Made by a program: the position numbers and the translations under genes
In this document: one piece after another, positions 14,125 through 20,379 of the stretch
How the letters are laid out: each line of letters begins with the position of its first letter
Position numbering within the stretch: the stretch's first letter is position 1
Source of the DNA: Pseudomonadota bacterium
Lineage (GTDB): Bacteria; Bdellovibrionota; Oligoflexia; Oligoflexales; Oligoflexaceae
DNA length: 23,578 nt
Reading direction: 5' to 3'
NCBI GenBank assembly: GCA_029556045.1
Contig: JAKQGS010000125.1
Location: 1-23,578, forward strand
The notes under the pieces: generated by a model
Database searches by the model: none
The model's input: only the letters and a program-made list of their open reading frames with translations
Told to the model about the DNA's origin: nothing

Positions 14125-15072
14125 CTACTGCACCTGTTTTAAAAAACTCACCCAGGTCTCAGGATAGGGTGCCTCGACAGTCAGTGGACGACCCTGGCCG
14201 GGCGCTGTAAACGTCATCTGGCGACAGTGCAGGAAGTGGTGCTGCACCGCTAGTTCCGCCAACTCCTTCGGCAGGGGAGCCTGCTTCACGTCGCCGTAGA
14301 CCTTGTCCCCCACGATGGGAAAACCACGATGGGCAAGATGGACACGAATCTGGTGACTGCGTCCGGTGTGGGGGCGGCATTCGAACAGGGTCAGACGAGC
14401 CTTGGGAAACGCCTCCAGCGCTGTGATTTGGGTTTCTGCGTATTTGCCACCGGCGGTGACCACCTTGACGCGACCGGATTTGGGGTTGATGGCGGAAAGG
14501 TGGTTTTTTTCCACAAACGATCCCTTGCCGATGCCATAGGATAGGGCGTGATAAACTTTTTCCACGGTGCGTTCTTTAAAAGAAGCCATCAGATGCGCCA
14601 CCGCCTCTTCCGACTTACCCAGCAGCAGAACACCGGTGGTTTCCTTGTCCAGGCGATGAGCCAGATGGAGGGTGGATTTTACACCATCCCGCTCCGCCAG
14701 GAGTTTCTCCAGCAGAGGCACCACATGATGGGAGCCTTCGCTTTTGGTGGCCTGGGTCAACAGGCCTGCGGGTTTATTGATGGCGATGATACTCGAGTCT
14801 TCATACAGGATGTTGCCCAGAATCAACTGGATGACCGCGACCTGGCTCTTTTTTTCCTGGAATCGAGCGGGATCAAATTGAACTTCCACCACTTCCCCTC
14901 GTTTGACGGTGCGGGAGGCGATGCGGACGCGCTTTTGATTGACAAAAACGTTGCCCTCATCGATCAGGCTCTTGGCCCGGCGATTGGAAAACCCCGGCAG
15001 GTGGTTGGCCAGTGCGTGATCGAGGCGATAGCCGTCCAACTCTTTACCAACTTGAAAACGATGCTTTTCCAT
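14125..15072 (-). CDS. RluA-family rRNA pseudouridine synthase with S4 domain (RluC/RluD-like)
   Basis: A 315-residue synthase converting specific uridines of 23S rRNA to pseudouridine. The N-terminal ~75 residues are an S4 RNA-binding domain (YRLDHALANHLPGFSNRRAK...IDEGNVFVNQKRV). The catalytic domain follows, with KPAGLLT (~100-106), active-site Asp142 in HRLDKETTGVLLL, and the RPHTGRSHQIRVHLAH block near 255-270. Length and domain order match RluC/RluD. The open frame continues to 15225, but that part is antisense to the YhcH-like gene tail; the ATG at 15072 begins exactly at the S4 domain (MEKHRFQVG) and is chosen. It is 14 bp downstream of the YhcH-like stop, so co-transcription is likely. 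Confidence 0.92.
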   Translation of the reverse strand: MEKHRFQVGKELDGYRLDHALANHLPGFSNRRAKSLIDEGNVFVNQKRVRIASRTVKRGEVVEVQFDPARFQEKKSQVAVIQLILGNILYEDSSIIAINKPAGLLTQATKSEGSHHVVPLLEKLLAERDGVKSTLHLAHRLDKETTGVLLLGKSEEAVAHLMASFKERTVEKVYHALSYGIGKGSFVEKNHLSAINPKSGRVKVVTAGGKYAETQITALEAFPKARLTLFECRPHTGRSHQIRVHLAHRGFPIVGDKVYGDVKQAPLPKELAELAVQHHFLHCRQMTFTAPGQGRPLTVEAPYPETWVSFLKQVQ

Positions 15073-15086
15073 GGGTGTCCGTAGGT

Positions 15087-15566
15087 TCAGGTGGTGGGGC
15101 GCAGGGCGCTGAGAGGAATTTTGAGCACGGCCTTTTTGCAGGTGTCTTCCGCATCCTTCATGCGCACCTGTGTGCGATGAGCATCCCATGGCCAAAACAG
15201 GGAAAATCGCCCCGGGTAGTTGCAAATCAACACGCCCGCCTGCACCGGCTCTTTGTAAAACGTGGCATCCGACTCCTGATTGTAGGATTCTTTTTCTTCC
15301 AGCTCATCCCGCTCAAAAACTTCGATCCCTTCCGCTCCGTCCAGGCTTAAGTGAACGTCCACAAAACGGTCATGAGCTTCCAGGATTCCTTCCGCCGCAT
15401 CCTTGGTGTCATAGGTCATCACACGGGCGAAAGCATCCTTCACACCGGGGATATCGTACTGTCCATCCTGTGTGCCATCGTCCAGCCCATCGATAAACTT
15501 TATGATCTGATTCCATAGAGGACTGGCGTTATAGAGCTGAAAACGGTCAAGACTATCGTGAATCAT
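15087..15566 (-). CDS. YhcH/YjgK/YiaL (TabA-like, DUF386) cupin protein
   Basis: A 159-residue single-domain cupin. The family's metal-site motif appears as EAHDRFVDVHLSLDGAEG (~63-80), and the C-terminal block YPGRFSLFWPWDAHRTQV (~117-134) with His130, then KKAVLKIPL, is the standard ending of YhcH/YiaL proteins. Members have been linked to sugar acid metabolism and, for TabA, to biofilm control in E. coli; the substrate is not established. Residue pattern and length (about 150) match the family throughout. Transcribed in the same direction as, and just upstream of, the RluA-family gene. Confidence 0.88.
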   Translation of the reverse strand: MIHDSLDRFQLYNASPLWNQIIKFIDGLDDGTQDGQYDIPGVKDAFARVMTYDTKDAAEGILEAHDRFVDVHLSLDGAEGIEVFERDELEEKESYNQESDATFYKEPVQAGVLICNYPGRFSLFWPWDAHRTQVRMKDAEDTCKKAVLKIPLSALRPTT

Positions 15567-15619
15567 CGGATCTTCCTTTGTCTGCGCCCCACCCTAGGGC
15601 AACGTGAGAACTGTAACCG

Positions 15620-16465
15620 TTAGGGTGAAAGACGGCTTTTGCGTTTGGTGCTCTTGTTCTTTTTACGTTTTTTCGGTGCATGGGGGGCGGCTACCGGCTC
15701 TTTCTGCCGGGTTTGCACCGGCAATTTTGTTGCCGGACGTTTTTCCTTGCCGCTCTTTTTCATGATAAAGAGGTAGTTGAATCCCCGCAGATAGTAGTTT
15801 CCTTCAACAGCGGATTCATGCCAGTGAAACCGCTTCAGAGACTTATTGTGACGGGTGACACAGATGATGTCCACCGGCTCGAAGAAGCGGCTGAGACGGG
15901 CAAACAGTTCAAATCCGAGAGGACTAAACGGTTTGCCCTTCTTGAATGAATCACTGACGTAGAGTGCAATATGGGCGCCTGGCTTTAATACCCGGTGCAT
16001 GTCTTCGATCACCTGCTCCATCGCTTCGTAGTATTCGCCGGTGCGGGCATCCAGTTCCCCAATGCATTCCGGTTTGCCGGAATACTGGATATGGGTGGAA
16101 TAGGGGGGATCCACAAAGATAAAGTCCACCGATTCCGGCGGGAGCGGAATGTGTCGGGCATCCGCCTCCTTGATGTCGGGGCGGGATGGGGCGATATCAA
16201 AGCCGATGCCCACCCGTTTAAGATCCTTGCTGACGTCAAGGGTGGTACCGCTGCCGCACATCGGGTCAAGGACCCTGTCCCCCTCTTTGGTATAACGCTG
16301 CAACAGGTTCCAGATGACATAGGACGGGGTAGCTCCCACGTATTCCTTGTCTCCCTGCATGTCCTTCCCATAGTGCTGGGAGGGGTACTCCCATAGGGTG
16401 GTAGTCTGCAGTTCTAATTTGGGCTTCCAATAAGTGAATTGACGCTTGGCCAAATGTCCTCCCAT
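15620..16465 (-). CDS. DNA methyltransferase (N6-adenine/N4-cytosine type)
   Basis: A 281-residue AdoMet-dependent amino-methyltransferase. Motif I (LDPMCGSGTT, ~66-75) binds AdoMet and precedes motif IV DPPY (119-122), the catalytic loop for exocyclic amino groups. The N-terminus (FTYWKPKLELQTTTLWEYPSQHYG) is followed directly by the AdoMet domain. The C-terminal ~45 residues are extremely Lys/Arg-rich and probably bind nucleic acid nonspecifically. No restriction endonuclease is nearby, so it is an orphan enzyme. Start: ATG at 16465 is annotated, but an in-frame TTG at 16453 has a well-placed GGGAGG and begins LAKRQF, so it may be the true start. Either way the gene overlaps the 3' end of the upstream RluA-family gene by 40-52 bp. 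Confidence 0.85.
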   Translation of the reverse strand: MGGHLAKRQFTYWKPKLELQTTTLWEYPSQHYGKDMQGDKEYVGATPSYVIWNLLQRYTKEGDRVLDPMCGSGTTLDVSKDLKRVGIGFDIAPSRPDIKEADARHIPLPPESVDFIFVDPPYSTHIQYSGKPECIGELDARTGEYYEAMEQVIEDMHRVLKPGAHIALYVSDSFKKGKPFSPLGFELFARLSRFFEPVDIICVTRHNKSLKRFHWHESAVEGNYYLRGFNYLFIMKKSGKEKRPATKLPVQTRQKEPVAAPHAPKKRKKNKSTKRKSRLSP

Positions 16466-17127
16466 TCCGCGGGTACAGGTGTTTGTAAGGTCACGGGTGT
16501 TTTTTGCGTGGGGTGCGTAAAAGTTACAGCGTGGGCGTGCAGCGCAATCATGCCATCCCAGGTCCGCGAAGCTCCATATTTGACGTCGCCATAGATGGGC
16601 CACCCCTGACCCGATAATTGAACACGAATCTGATGGCTTCGTCCAGTGATCGGATTGATTTGCAGCAGGGACAGACCGTTTTTATGCCCGAGGGTCTTGT
16701 AAAACAGGCGGCTTTCTTTAGCCCCTGGGGTTCCCGCCCGCACACGGGTGGTGATGTTGCTATCGTGATCCTTGTGCAGGTAATCTACCAGCTCTCCGCT
16801 CGCTGGAACCGGGCTCCCCTCCACCACCGCGAGGTAGGTCTTTTGGATCTTCCGGCTGCGGAACTGTTCGTTCAGCCGTTCCGCCCCTTTGCTGCTGCAG
16901 GCAAACATAACCACACCGGAAACCGGTCGATCCAAAAAGTGAATAGGGACGAGATATCCCTTTTTCCCCGGTGCCTGCCGTGCGCTATTGTGCTGGCGCA
17001 CCAGCTCCAACAGGGTCTCATCGCCGGTTTTGTCGCTGGCGGTGAGCATACGGGCTGGTTTGACCACCACAATGCAGTGGTTGTCCTCAAACAGGACATG
17101 GTATTTTGCTGGGGAGGCGGATGTCAA
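16414..17127 (-). CDS. RluA-family pseudouridine synthase without S4 domain
   Basis: A 237-residue pseudouridine synthase. It starts directly with the catalytic domain (VLFEDNHCIVVVKPARMLT), like RluA/TruC, and lacks the S4 domain. The active-site segment reads HFLDRPVSGVVMF with Asp66, the HFLDRPVSG variant seen in a subgroup of the family, and NPITGRSHQIRVQLSGQGWP (~186-205) is the second conserved block. The start is TTG at 17127 with AGGTGA suitably upstream; no ATG or GTG offers a better match. It overlaps the methyltransferase gene and diverges from the MazG-like gene over ~85 bp. The rRNA or tRNA target is not identifiable. Confidence 0.9.
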   Translation of the reverse strand: MTSASPAKYHVLFEDNHCIVVVKPARMLTASDKTGDETLLELVRQHNSARQAPGKKGYLVPIHFLDRPVSGVVMFACSSKGAERLNEQFRSRKIQKTYLAVVEGSPVPASGELVDYLHKDHDSNITTRVRAGTPGAKESRLFYKTLGHKNGLSLLQINPITGRSHQIRVQLSGQGWPIYGDVKYGASRTWDGMIALHAHAVTFTHPTQKTPVTLQTPVPAEWEDIWPSVNSLIGSPN

Positions 17128-17212
17128 AAGCGATCACCTGTCATGGTTCCATGGGAAATCCGTCTTAGACCATTTTGTCCCCCCTTTCCAAGGGAAATGA
17201 AAGGAGATCACC

Positions 17213-17566
17213 ATGAACTCAGAAGCCATGCGGCAAAAATTGCGGGAGATGGCTGCCGCGCGCGATTGGGATCAGTTTCACACCCCCAAAAACCTCGTGA
17301 TGGCCCTGTCGGGGGAGGTGGGGGAACTGACGGAACTGTTTCAATGGCTGACCCCCGGACAGGCTGAAGGAGTGATGCAGGACTCATCCAAGGCGCAAGC
17401 CATCGCGGATGAGCTGGCGGATATCCTGTCCTACACGCTGCGGCTGGCGGATAAACTTGGTGTGGATCTGGAGCGGGCTTTTTGGAACAAAGCCTCTAAA
17501 ACCGAGCAGAAGTATCCGGTTGAGAAGGCGAAGGGGAATGCCCGCAAATACACTGATTTTGAATAA
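17213..17566 (+). CDS. MazG-like nucleotide pyrophosphohydrolase (dCTPase/RS21-C6 type)
   Basis: A 117-residue all-alpha NTP pyrophosphatase that hydrolyses non-canonical or excess (d)NTPs to the monophosphate and pyrophosphate, cleaning the nucleotide pool. The metal-binding ExxE...ExxD arrangement is visible: EVGELTE (Glu35, Glu38, Glu41) and DELADI (Glu67, Asp70), separated by about 26 residues as expected for the RS21-C6/DCTPP1 group. The size is that of single-domain members. ATG is preceded by a strong AAGGAG. The gene is monocistronic between a divergent RluA-family gene and a convergent exbD, with a bidirectional terminator 3 bp after its stop. Confidence 0.9.
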   Translation: MNSEAMRQKLREMAAARDWDQFHTPKNLVMALSGEVGELTELFQWLTPGQAEGVMQDSSKAQAIADELADILSYTLRLADKLGVDLERAFWNKASKTEQKYPVEKAKGNARKYTDFE

Positions 17567-17568
17567 AA

Positions 17569-17596
17569 AAGCGGCGGATCGTGCGATCCGCCGCTT
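17569..17596. terminator. Intrinsic terminator shared by mazG-like gene and exbD
   Basis: AAGCGGCGGATC (17569-17580) pairs perfectly with GATCCGCCGCTT (17585-17596) around GTGC. On the minus strand the stem is followed by a T-run (from AAAAAA at 17565-17570), giving a textbook terminator for exbD. On the plus strand the tail is weaker, but the stem starts 2 bp after the pyrophosphohydrolase stop. Confidence 0.85.
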
Positions 17597-17616
17597 CCAA
17601 TGACTATCTGTGCAAC

Positions 17617-18048
17617 TTACTTAACCGGTTCCATGCCTTCGACATTGATGGCGAAGTCGGAAACGTCATTTTTGCGAATCATGTCGATCAGCTTCACAAC
17701 GACACCGTGTTTGGTTTCGATGTCAGCGCTGATCAGTGCTTGCAAATTGACGCCGGGTTTTTCTTTCTTCATATCGATGATTTTCTGGCCGATATCGTTC
17801 AAGCCGATCGCCTGACCATCGAGATAAAGTTTGGAATCTTTGTCGATGGTGAAGTTCAGGCTCACCGTTTCTTTTTCAAGCGGTTGGGCTGTTTCTGCCT
17901 GCGGCAGCTTCACCTGAATCGTTTGGTTCGCAATATAGTTTGCGGTTACCATGAAGATGATCAGAAGTACCAACATGATGTCCACAAGAGGGGTTACGTT
18001 TATACCGGTGATGGCCTCATCATCGCCATCCATCGCTCCACCAGCCAT
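17617..18048 (-). CDS. exbD: ExbD/TolR-family biopolymer transport protein
   Basis: A 143-residue component of the proton-motive energy converter. A short cytoplasmic N-terminus precedes one TM helix (~17-38) carrying the essential Asp23 (NVTPLVDIMLVLLIIFMV), the proton-conducting residue. A periplasmic domain of ~100 residues follows with the standard ISAD and K-L-ID-I-R elements of ExbD/TolR. It lies 39 bp after exbB with an AAGGAG-type ribosome site. Presence of tonB just across the intergenic region favours ExbD over TolR. The complex would transmit proton-motive force to TonB for uptake of metal chelates or other large substrates through outer-membrane receptors. Confidence 0.92.
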   Translation of the reverse strand: MAGGAMDGDDEAITGINVTPLVDIMLVLLIIFMVTANYIANQTIQVKLPQAETAQPLEKETVSLNFTIDKDSKLYLDGQAIGLNDIGQKIIDMKKEKPGVNLQALISADIETKHGVVVKLIDMIRKNDVSDFAINVEGMEPVK

Positions 18049-18087
18049 AAGTTCTCCTTTCTTACTGTTTTGGGACTTAAGTCCGGA

Positions 18088-18726
18088 TTAGCGCTCGGAA
18101 TACGTCATCAACAGCTTGATCACAGCGTGCGCGTTGGCCAAGCGGTTTTTAATGGCGCGGGAAAAGGCGTTGTAAGCGATTACGGCGGGGATCGCCACCA
18201 GCAGACCAACGGCAGTTGCCACCAGAGCTTCGGAGATATCGGCCATAACAACGGACATACCACCCTGAGGGTTGGCGCCGAGGTCGTGGAAGGCTTTGAT
18301 GATACCCAGTACGGTACCGAAGAGGCCGATAAACGGTGCGTTGTTACCAAGGGTACCCAGAATCATCTGGCCGCGATCCAACACTTTGCGCTGGGAGAGG
18401 ATGTAGGATTCCATCGCCTCTTCCATGTTTTTGGCACCCAGTTTACGGATTTTGAAACCTTCCAGAGCAACCTGGGATTCAAATACGCGGGTGTTCTCAC
18501 AAAGTTTTTGTGCGCCTTCGTAATCTTTGGCAGCAAGTTTTTCGATAAGCCCCGCACTGAAGGAGGAAAACTGATCGCGGATACGGAGGAAAAAGACGAT
18601 ACGTTCGAGGATGATGGCGACGGATACAATACTGGCTACGATCAATAGCCAAAGTACCCACTCCGATCCGAAAAGTGTCATGTTTAGGAGTTTCTCGACG
18701 ATGTTAAATCCCTGATGCTGTTGCAT
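18088..18726 (-). CDS. exbB: ExbB/TolQ-family proton-channel subunit
   Basis: A 212-residue inner-membrane protein of the MotA/TolQ/ExbB family. TM1 is near residues 22-45 (WVLWLLIVASIVSVAIIL). A cytoplasmic helical segment follows, then TM2 and TM3 containing the conserved LGNNAPFIGLFGTVLGII block (~125-143) and the ALVATAVGLLVAIPAVIAYN block (~166-185). Start choice: ATG at 18732 has a purine tract (AGGAAAGG) immediately adjacent, whereas the in-frame ATG at 18726 is placed 5 nt after AGGA, so the latter is preferred; the difference is two residues. First gene of the exbB-exbD unit, divergent from tonB. Confidence 0.92.
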   Translation of the reverse strand: MQQHQGFNIVEKLLNMTLFGSEWVLWLLIVASIVSVAIILERIVFFLRIRDQFSSFSAGLIEKLAAKDYEGAQKLCENTRVFESQVALEGFKIRKLGAKNMEEAMESYILSQRKVLDRGQMILGTLGNNAPFIGLFGTVLGIIKAFHDLGANPQGGMSVVMADISEALVATAVGLLVAIPAVIAYNAFSRAIKNRLANAHAVIKLLMTYSER

Positions 18727-18803
18727 AGTCATCCTTTCCTGAGTCCAGAAGCGATCTAAAAAAAATAATGATTTTAGTTAAATAAAACCCCGACGGTTAC
18801 TAC

Positions 18804-18821
18804 CTTTTACACATGTAAAAG
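18804..18821. promoter_or_regulatory. 18-bp inverted repeat upstream of exbB
   Basis: CTTTTACA (18804-18811) and TGTAAAAG (18814-18821) are perfect 8-bp inverted arms around 2 bp. The site lies about 80 bp before the exbB start and is a good candidate for a dimeric repressor or activator site. The cognate regulator is not evident. Confidence 0.5.
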
Positions 18822-18892
18822 ACAATAAAAAACCTAGGAGTTTTTAAACTGGCCCCGATCCTAATTAAGTCAAAATGCTTTGGCAAGGGCTT

Positions 18893-18904
18893 ATTTGGCC
18901 AAAT
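18893..18904. promoter_or_regulatory. 12-bp perfect palindrome in the exbB-tonB gap
   Basis: ATTTGGCCAAAT is a perfect palindrome and sits between outer CTTATTT/AAATAAG arms (18890-18896 and 18925-18931). It could be an operator or part of a cruciform. No binding protein can be named. Confidence 0.4.
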
Positions 18905-18982
18905 GGTCAGCTAAAAATGCCATTAAATAAGGCACCATAGGTCTGCTTGATTAATCTTTTAATAAAAAAGCAAAATTATTAA

Positions 18983-19011
18983 TTGAATGTCATAGAAAAT
19001 AAAACTATAAT
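18983..19011 (+). promoter_or_regulatory. Sigma70-like promoter of tonB, with a weak Fur-like match
   Basis: TTGAAT (18983-18988, 4/6) and a perfect TATAAT (19006-19011) are spaced by 17 bp. The predicted transcript would have a ~125-nt leader before the tonB ATG. The 19-mer at 19003-19021, over the -10, matches the E. coli Fur box at about 12 of 19 positions by eye; this is only suggestive of iron control. Confidence 0.6.
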
Positions 19012-19144
19012 AGTCATTGCCTCGACTTTAGTTTTTCGATAAACGGTTCTGTTTTTTCTCGTGGACATTTACTAGTCCGCCGTTTATACCGATTAATTAA
19101 CCGGCTGGCCAATCACAAGCGATTCTTAACGAAGGGGTACTTAC

Positions 19145-19834
19145 ATGACAACAAACACTCTGTCTGGAAACGGGAGCATGCCCATCGTCGAGTTCGACGT
19201 ATTGAAGCGTGCTCAGATCAAAACACTTCCTCTCGCCATTGTATCCTTTGCCATGCATGTGCTGTTTATTGCAGCTCTGCGCCCTGAAGAGATTAAACAA
19301 CCCGTTAAGTCCGATGCCAAGACCAGCACCATGAGCTTTCGCGTGGCTAAGCCCAAAGCGGTAGCTGCGGCTCCTGCCAAAAAAATCAAACCCAAAATTC
19401 TGCCCAAAAACAAAGTGGTGGAAGTAAAAACTGACAAGCCGCTGGAAGAGCCGAAAGAAGAAGAATTGCAACCAGAAAACGTCCCCTACACCGAGGACTT
19501 CGCCGGTACCGGTGAAGGCGGTGGTGATGCGGTTGGCGGCGAAACCTCCAACGTTATCCCTCTTGAAAAATCTGAACCCAAATACCCGAAAGAAGCCCTG
19601 ATGAGCGGCACTGAAGGTTGGGTGTTGTTGAAGTATGATATCACCACCGATGGTTCAGTGGAAAACATCGAGATCCTCGATGCCAACCCAAGGGATGTTT
19701 TCGACAAGGCTTCCAAGCAAGCCCTTCGTCGGTGGAAATTTAAACCCGAGATGGTCAATGGTGTTGCGGTTGCCCAGTTGGGCAAGCAGGTCAAAATCGA
19801 GTTCAAACTCGATGAAAAAATGGCCAACAAATAA
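19145..19834 (+). CDS. tonB: TonB-family energy transducer
   Basis: A 229-residue TonB protein. A cytoplasmic N-terminus of ~26 residues precedes a single TM helix (~27-45, LPLAIVSFAMHVLFIAAL) with the Ser...His pattern that contacts ExbB/ExbD. A Lys/Pro/Ala-rich periplasmic spacer (~65-95), an acidic segment and a Gly-rich stretch follow. The C-terminal TonB domain (~141-228) has the diagnostic PKYPKEALMSGTEGWV, DGSVENIEIL and ALRRWKFKP blocks that grip the TonB box of outer-membrane receptors. ATG is preceded by GAAGGGG. It is transcribed alone, divergent from exbBD, and ends at a strong terminator. Confidence 0.92.
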   Translation: MTTNTLSGNGSMPIVEFDVLKRAQIKTLPLAIVSFAMHVLFIAALRPEEIKQPVKSDAKTSTMSFRVAKPKAVAAAPAKKIKPKILPKNKVVEVKTDKPLEEPKEEELQPENVPYTEDFAGTGEGGGDAVGGETSNVIPLEKSEPKYPKEALMSGTEGWVLLKYDITTDGSVENIEILDANPRDVFDKASKQALRRWKFKPEMVNGVAVAQLGKQVKIEFKLDEKMANK

Positions 19835-19866
19835 AGTACCCGATCGTTGTTAAGACGGTCGCTGAG

Positions 19867-19904
19867 CAGCCGGGAGATAAACCTCCTGGCTGTTTTTTTT
19901 ATTT
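19867..19904 (+). terminator. Rho-independent terminator of tonB
   Basis: CAGCCGGGAG (19867-19876) pairs with CTCCTGGCTG (19883-19892) over 10 bp with one G-T wobble, followed by eight T and then ATTT. It overlaps the last codons of the convergent lipoprotein gene by a few bases. Confidence 0.9.
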
Positions 19905-20243
19905 CTTAGGCTGGTCGTCCTTCGCTGCCGGTGTCTCGTCAGCCTTCGGGGGGACCGCAGCTCCAACACAGCGAAACAGCATATAACGTTCGATGATGGG
20001 GCTTACTTCGCCGCGGTGGAAACTATAGAAGCTGGATTGGGCATCCTTGTCGATGACTTCATACCGGCCGTTGCAGGTCTTGGCGGCGGCCCGCATGCAG
20101 TCCCCGAACGATCGACCGGATCCGCCGCAATCCGCTTCATAGATCATTTCCCCGCTGGGACCTGGGATCGGTTCAACCGCCACGTCCTGGTGGGCGCAAG
20201 CGGAAACTCCCGCCAAAAACAAAATAAGGTGATGGACTTTCAT
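19899..20243 (-). CDS. Small Cys-containing lipoprotein of unknown function
   Basis: A 114-residue predicted lipoprotein: signal MKVHHLILFLAGV followed by lipobox V-S-A-C16. The mature protein has four Cys besides the acylated one, in CGGSGRSFGDC, KTCNG and FRC. The segment AKTCNGRYEVIDKDAQS resembles the C-x-G-x-Y-E-V-ID pattern seen in small proteobacterial lipoproteins of unknown role. The tail is Pro/Lys/Asp-rich. The frame continues upstream to 20306, but ATG 20243 has a strong AGGAGGG and starts the signal peptide, so it is the real start. It follows the large gene at 20380 on the same strand after a gap of about 136 bp. Confidence 0.75.
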   Translation of the reverse strand: MKVHHLILFLAGVSACAHQDVAVEPIPGPSGEMIYEADCGGSGRSFGDCMRAAAKTCNGRYEVIDKDAQSSFYSFHRGEVSPIIERYMLFRCVGAAVPPKADETPAAKDDQPKK

Positions 20244-20379
20244 GAACGGCCCTCCTGTTTTGCCCCCAGGTGATCCGCAATAAAATATCGGAGAGGGTGG
20301 GAGCAAGGAGGTTTTAACACAGTTTCCCTGACAATGGCCAGACGGGGGACGGGGAGGGAGAATGCCCCCCCTGAATCAC

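Larger units (their letters stand above)
18733..19144. other. 412-bp AT-rich divergent control region between exbB and tonB
   Basis: No coding sequence is seen. The region holds the palindromes at 18804-18821 and 18893-18904, an outer inverted repeat CTTATTT/AAATAAG (18890-18896 with 18925-18931), and the tonB promoter at 18983-19011. No convincing -35/-10 pair was found for exbB. It is much longer than needed for two promoters, so additional regulation or a small RNA is possible. Confidence 0.5.

Noticed and set aside
15073..15225. 51-codon N-terminal extension of the S4-domain RluA-family gene
   Set aside because: It lies inside the YhcH-like gene tail in another frame and the S4 domain begins exactly at the ATG at 15072.
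15590..15627. CACCCTA/TAGGGTG inverted repeat after the methyltransferase stop
   Set aside because: Seven-bp arms enclose a 24-nt loop and no T-run follows; too weak to call a terminator.
17581..18648. Plus-strand open frame of 355 codons opposite exbD and exbB
   Set aside because: It is the antisense shadow of two clearly recognisable genes, with low-complexity His/Gln-rich translation and no ribosome site.
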